A DNA stretch of 20,171 nucleotides, taken from NCBI GenBank assembly GCA_028565635.1, contig JAOXYB010051501.1:1-20171 (forward strand). The letters run 5' to 3'. The translations under genes and the position numbers were made by a program. This stretch comes from Phoronis ovalis. Its lineage: Eukaryota; Phoronida; Phoronidae. The notes beneath the pieces were generated by a model. It had not been told where the DNA came from and ran no database searches. It was given only the letters and a program-made list of their open reading frames with translations. Shown in pieces: positions 11,301 to 17,300 of this stretch; within the stretch, counting starts at the first letter, position 1; the number at the start of each line of letters is the position of its first letter.

Positions 11301-14300
11301 GGAATAGTGAAACCAATTTGAAGGAGAAAGATGTATTGTCTGATTCTAGTCAAGATGTGTACGAAACACCATCTGAAGATGAATCTGTGTCCAGTCACGG
11401 ACATCGCCAACAATTTGTTGATAGAAGAAGCACTACAGATGTTGAAAGTAATGATAGTCAAATTTTACTCATTCAGGATGGTAGATTTTATAAGAAAGTA
11501 ATAAACCCTGCGAATGCTCCACAAAGATATGACAAAAGTTCATCCGAGTGTAGAAACTCACATTTTTCTGATTGTAGCAGGTCTTATACATCCGATTCTT
11601 CAGCATCTGTAGCTGATAATTTTCAGTATAAGGAGGTTTCTTCTGAGAATGAAGCCAGATCAACATCCATGGTGTTGAAGAGGAAATATTTAGTAAGAAT
11701 TGGTGATGGTCAGTATGAAGTCAGGTCATCTCTTTATGGTTCAACATTTCAGACTGATAATCCACTGAATGAAAGTCCTAAAACAGATTATAGCATGTTA
11801 ACTTCTAGTGACTCCGATCAGGTAGATTTCAAAACTTGTGCAGAAACTGAAAATATCCTTTCAAAGTATGGATCGGATGGAACTCTACTTGGTACTAGCA
11901 GCTGTGCCACAGAGACTTCTAGCTGCCATGTTACAAAGCCTGGTCTTTATAATACTGACTCAAGAACAGAATCCAATCATGCATCTAGTTCTGCTGGAAA
12001 AAGTTCAACGTATCTCCTGATGTCTGAGTCATCAGCTTCAGATTTAATACGAGATCAATTGTGTTCTGACTCATCCTCAGAAAAATCGGGACATCATCTG
12101 ACATGTCATTCACAGCTTTATGGTATTATCAATGAAGGCTATAAAACAGATTCTGATTCTAAAACATCAGGCTCAGAAAATAACTTAGATGCACATTCTG
12201 GATGTGGTCTAGAAAAGAGATTTCATGATTCCCTAAGCAAACATGCAGATCTTTTTATTTCTAATGAAGTGTCTGATGTGTTATCTGAAACTTCAGAATC
12301 CTCTAAAGATAACACATCAACTCCGAAATGTGATGAAATTGTTTCTCAGGATACTGGGTCTCATAAGAAGTTTTTAACCGAAATCTCTAATGATTGTTCG
12401 TTAAGCCACAGCTCGTCTATTGATTCTGAAAATAATGTCGGTAATAGACAGCTTTTGAATGAGGGTATAGACGCGAAAACTAAATTGCATCCTTTTACAT
12501 CCTGTAAGGAATCAAACAGTGATAAACCTTCTAACAACTCTGAACTTGGTAACAAAGATAGACAGCCATTGACAGATAGCACCGATGCAGATGGTGATCA
12601 CCCACAGATAGCATGGAGTGAAATTCAAATAGCAGAAATTATAAATTCCGTTTTATCGTATGTCCAACCAAATCCCAGGGATATTGTCTGCCACACTTAT
12701 TCGTCTTCAGAAGGGTCTACAGAATTGGAGCATGTTACTAAAATTGTGAGCTCGGCTGTACTGAATGCATATAACAGTATGAAAGACAGCAGTCATCGAT
12801 CTTTGATAGAAACACAATCTGATTTGATAGACGATGGTACTGGCATTGCTGAAACAGCTTTAACTATGACACAGCAAGTAATTTTGGACAAAAGTAAGAC
12901 GAATTCTTCAGAATCCTGTGTGAAAAGACACATTGAAGTGCCTATACACAGCAGGGAAGCAGAGAAATCCAGTTGCAATGCTAGTAAAACAAATGACAGT
13001 GCAGGAACTAATACTGAAAAAAGCCATGAGGAAGCGAAAACTGAGTACTTTCCTGGCAATTCTGAAATGATTGTTGAGAACTCTCAAGATAGTTCGGAAG
13101 AGGTTTCAAATAAAACCCAGAGGACGACAACAGACACATTTAGTGATGATGCTAACTCTGAAGTAAATTCAATGAGTACACACCAATCTAGAAGTACCTT
13201 GAGCCAGGAAACTTCACAAAGCAGTAACTCACTAACTTCCAACAGCAGAATTACGTCTCAAAATCAGAGTTTATCAGATACATATTTTGTAGAGGACTTG
13301 TCAAACTCCATAAGCAAAAGTGCAAATCCTTCCTTGGAACACTCCAGAAAATATTGCCAAAGTAAAGAGGTGTTAGTTTCTAAAAGGCGTGTACACTGGT
13401 CGGATGAAAGTGGTACTGGAAAAAGTTTGGAAGATGACTATAGTTCTCTGTCTGCAGATTTTGCTATGTATGGTGAAACGGCTAGAAGAGATAACAAACA
13501 TGTTGCTGACACTAGTAGCAGTTTTACAAGTTGTGCCCAGCACGATGTAATGTTTAAGGAGAGTAGTCATACAGGCTTCCTTATAAATTCTGAAGAATGT
13601 GCCATGTCCGAGGACAGCAGTAATGATAAAGAATCATTAACAAGTCGAAGTTCAATTTATGTTGAGGATGTGTTACATGAGGGTGAAAGTTCTGGGAAGT
13701 CGGTAGAAAAGATTGAACAACTGATAAATTCAGCTATATCACAGTCTTATCAACAGCATTTGGACACAAGATGGCAGCCAAGAAGTCCTTTGTTACAGAC
13801 TGAAATGAAATCCTCTGAAAGCTTGAAAAAGCTTCATAATGATCAGTATTTGCTGGTAGCGGAAACTGACAACAGCGCATCAGACCTGTCTTTATATTAC
13901 CCTGGTTCTGATGTTCAGAGTGATACTTGTAATCTGGCAAATAGCATTTCAACAAAAATTGGCTTAGCTATACTAGAGGCCTGTAAAGAAACTAGTGAAG
14001 GAAGCACTGTATTATCTGCAGGCAGAAGTTTAAGCATTGTGTGTTCATCTCTGAGTAACTCCTGCAATATGCATTTATCCAGAAGTTTAGTCAATGGAAA
14101 CATCTTATGCTCTGATGCAAATGAGATAGAAATATGCAATAAATGTCGAGTATTAGAAGAAATCTCTGATACCTACTCTTCTGAACGCCAACTATATGAA
14201 TGTCGGAAGAAACAAGAAATCAGCATTGACGGCTCCTCACGGAAAAGCAACAGTGGACAGTATTTTGAAAAGATTCAGAAATACTGCTACAGCAGTGATA

Positions 14301-17300
14301 AGCAAGAACAAATGAAAATCTTAAGCACATCGTCACTGAACGGTAATGAAAATATACATGCAGATTATAATATGCAATGTTTTGAAGATAATGATTGGAG
14401 CATAATTTCCGAAGAGTTAACTCAGAATTTAACTGAAAACATCTCAAAACTTGTACAGTCTGCTATACAAGCTAGTGTTGGGGATAGTTTAGTTACTGCT
14501 ATAATAGTATCAGATACTGTCGATAATGTAACGCAAAGCGTGACTGAAATGATAAATGATACATTTTCATCCACCTGTAAGAAAATAGCCAGAGAGATAC
14601 TTGTGCGTGTTACGGACGAATCAACATGCAGTCAGTCACCAGAGATTCTTAGTGAAGTTACTCAATACGTGAGCGATCTTCTTTTGGAATCCCAAAAAAT
14701 TATTGAACAAAATGCAATTGAATCATTACTAAGACAAAGTCATACAGTGCAATCATTGGGTTACAGTGATACAGCTAATAATAGTGATGCTTGTATTCTG
14801 ACAGATTCTTCTAGTACTTCTTTTCTTCGGCAATGTTCTCCATGTAATAACGGTGATGGAGCATCACCTATGCAGAACACAAGTTCTGATGATGCCTGTC
14901 AACTTTTCAAAACTACTGAAGGTATTAGCAACGGAAACACAGCAGTGTCTCTTTTTGGGAGTAAAGGTTGCAAAACTGCAAATCGGATTCAGTTTATTGA
15001 TTTGTCTTCTCATAAGGACACTAAAAGTGTTGCTGTTTCACCTATTAAACACATTGCCTGGGATGTCTCAAATCAGACATCTTTTACTGATTGTTCTGCT
15101 GTCCTAACAAGAAGTGTTGCTGTGTCACCTATTAAAAATGCATGTTATAACACAGCAAATCAAACATCTGTAAGTGACAGTACAGGTACACATATAAAAA
15201 TAAAAACTGTTGCACTTTCACCTATTAAAGTTGCAGACGATGACATAGTAAATCAGACATCATTTTTGAATGAAAGTAAAGCTGTCATAACAAGAAGTGT
15301 TGCTGTGTCACCTATTAAAAATGCATTTTATGACACAGCAAATCAAACATCTGTAAGTGACAGTACAGGTACAAATGTAAAAACAAAAACTGTTGCACTT
15401 TCACCTATTAAAGTTGCAGACGATGACATAGTAAATCAAACATCATTTGTGAATAAAAGTAAAGCTACTTTGACAAGAAATATTGCTGTTTCCCCGATTA
15501 AAATTGCAAGTCATGAAATTGTTTGCCAATCTTCCTTTATTGATTCAGCACCAGTTACAACTGTTAAGACTGGTGTGTACTTTAGTGATCTGCCTAGTAA
15601 CAGTTTAGCTCAGCAGGAGATGCGAGGAACTGGCTGTGGTATTGAAGAAATGAGCTTGTCCACTCAAACAACACATCAAAATGTGGAAAATTGTGGTTTC
15701 ATCTACAAAGAAAGACGTCCTACTGTTCAATTTGCGTTGGAAGACAGAGAAAGGAGTTGCTCTCCCCATCACAGATCTAAAGAAAGTCCATCATCTAAAA
15801 GACATGATGCTAACATTCCGACAGGCGATTCACAACCAAGTGCAGTATCGAGCATTTCACTGGAGACAAGCTCTAGTAAGGATGATGCGATGTTGGATTT
15901 TTGTGGACACGGCGATTCAAAAGTACCAGTCTCTCAGAGAGTTAACCCTATGTTCTCTTTCCATAATGACAGTCCTTCAAAGGAGTTGAATTCAGATGAG
16001 GAGGTATCAGTAATTGTAAAAGACCTAACAGAGAATATTGTTAACTGTCTTAAAGATATGTCAGCTAGTAGGACAAATAGTCCTTTAGGACACAGTGATG
16101 TATCAGAGTTTGTGTCCTCTGTTATTAGTGACTTGACAGACAATATCATTCATTACCTTGAACAGGAATCTGCCAGCAGAACCTGTTCACCATGCTTTGA
16201 AGTGTCAATTAGCCAGAGTAGTAGTCCACTACAAGTCAGTGAAGAATATGCTAAGAAGACTAGTAGTCCGCCAAGAAATTGTAAAGAATCAGGCACATTA
16301 TTCATACCTACAGCTCAGAAGGCTAAACGCCAAACAGTTTGTAGCAATTTCTTTCGCCAAAAAGAAAGCTGTTCTGAAAATGCATCTCCACACCACGGTG
16401 ATAATGGACAGTTCAGTGGTTGCTATGGTCACCAAGGAGTAGTTCAAGCTCATGATGACCTACATGGCGACTTCTTACACGTGGTAGGTGAAACACTTCA
16501 AATGGATGCTGAACCTTTGTGTTTCTTTGACAACACTAGTCCACGATCTGCAAGGTCAATGCAAAACAGATTCAGTAATGCCAGTTCTGTACAAAGCTCA
16601 AATGAAGCATCGAATTTGATTGGCTGGAGTACAGGAAATGAAGTAAATGAAAACTCACCGACTAAAACTTCAGAATATAATTGCTATGATATGACTTCAC
16701 TGGGTTCATTTCTTCAAGATTTTCAAGAAAACATGGATGTGGATTGTACAGATAATGAATTTCCAAGTGAACCATCATTTGGTTCATTTGTTGAAGCTAG
16801 TTCTGAAGGAGTTGAACAAAGTAGTACGTCTAGGTGCACTGAAGAAATATCAATCAGTGATATGTCTAGTGACTGGGGTGAAAATTATCAAATTGTTGGT
16901 TCTTCAAGTTATGTTGTGAATAGACCAGAAATAGTAGACTCCTCCAGTTATACAGTTCAGACTGATGACAGTCAGAATGCTGAAAATGGGCAAAAAACAT
17001 TTTGTGAGACTTTTGCTGAAATTGGAGAAACAGTTTGTGATGATGTTGAACCTGAAGATGAGTGTGACATTAAGGACTATCATGATGATAACTATGTCGG
17101 ATTTGAAAGGTTAGAGACAATCACAGAAGTTTCCGAAGAATGCTCCGAATCCGTCAGGGATACCAGTTGTACTGATAAGTCTCTTAATGATGTTGACACT
17201 GTGTCAGAATATTTACAAGGTAGTCAACAGTTGGATGACTTTATTTTTGAAGAGGAACCTCCATCATCTCTAAATGCTGATGAAGAAATCACCTCATTGT

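Noticed and set aside
10453-14447. Minus-strand ORFs of 65-88 codons beneath the giant exon
   Set aside because: They are antisense shadows of a codon-biased, Ser-rich frame, with no independent features.
15241-15560. NQTS motifs as N-glycosylation sites
   Set aside because: Nothing indicates secretion or a lumenal location for this segment; it continues from an ankyrin-repeat, presumably cytosolic, protein.
15026-15568. CRISPR-like or satellite array suggested by regular 90-nt periodicity
   Set aside because: The repeats are protein-coding, in frame, with diverged units and no spacer-like sequence; eukaryotic exon context.
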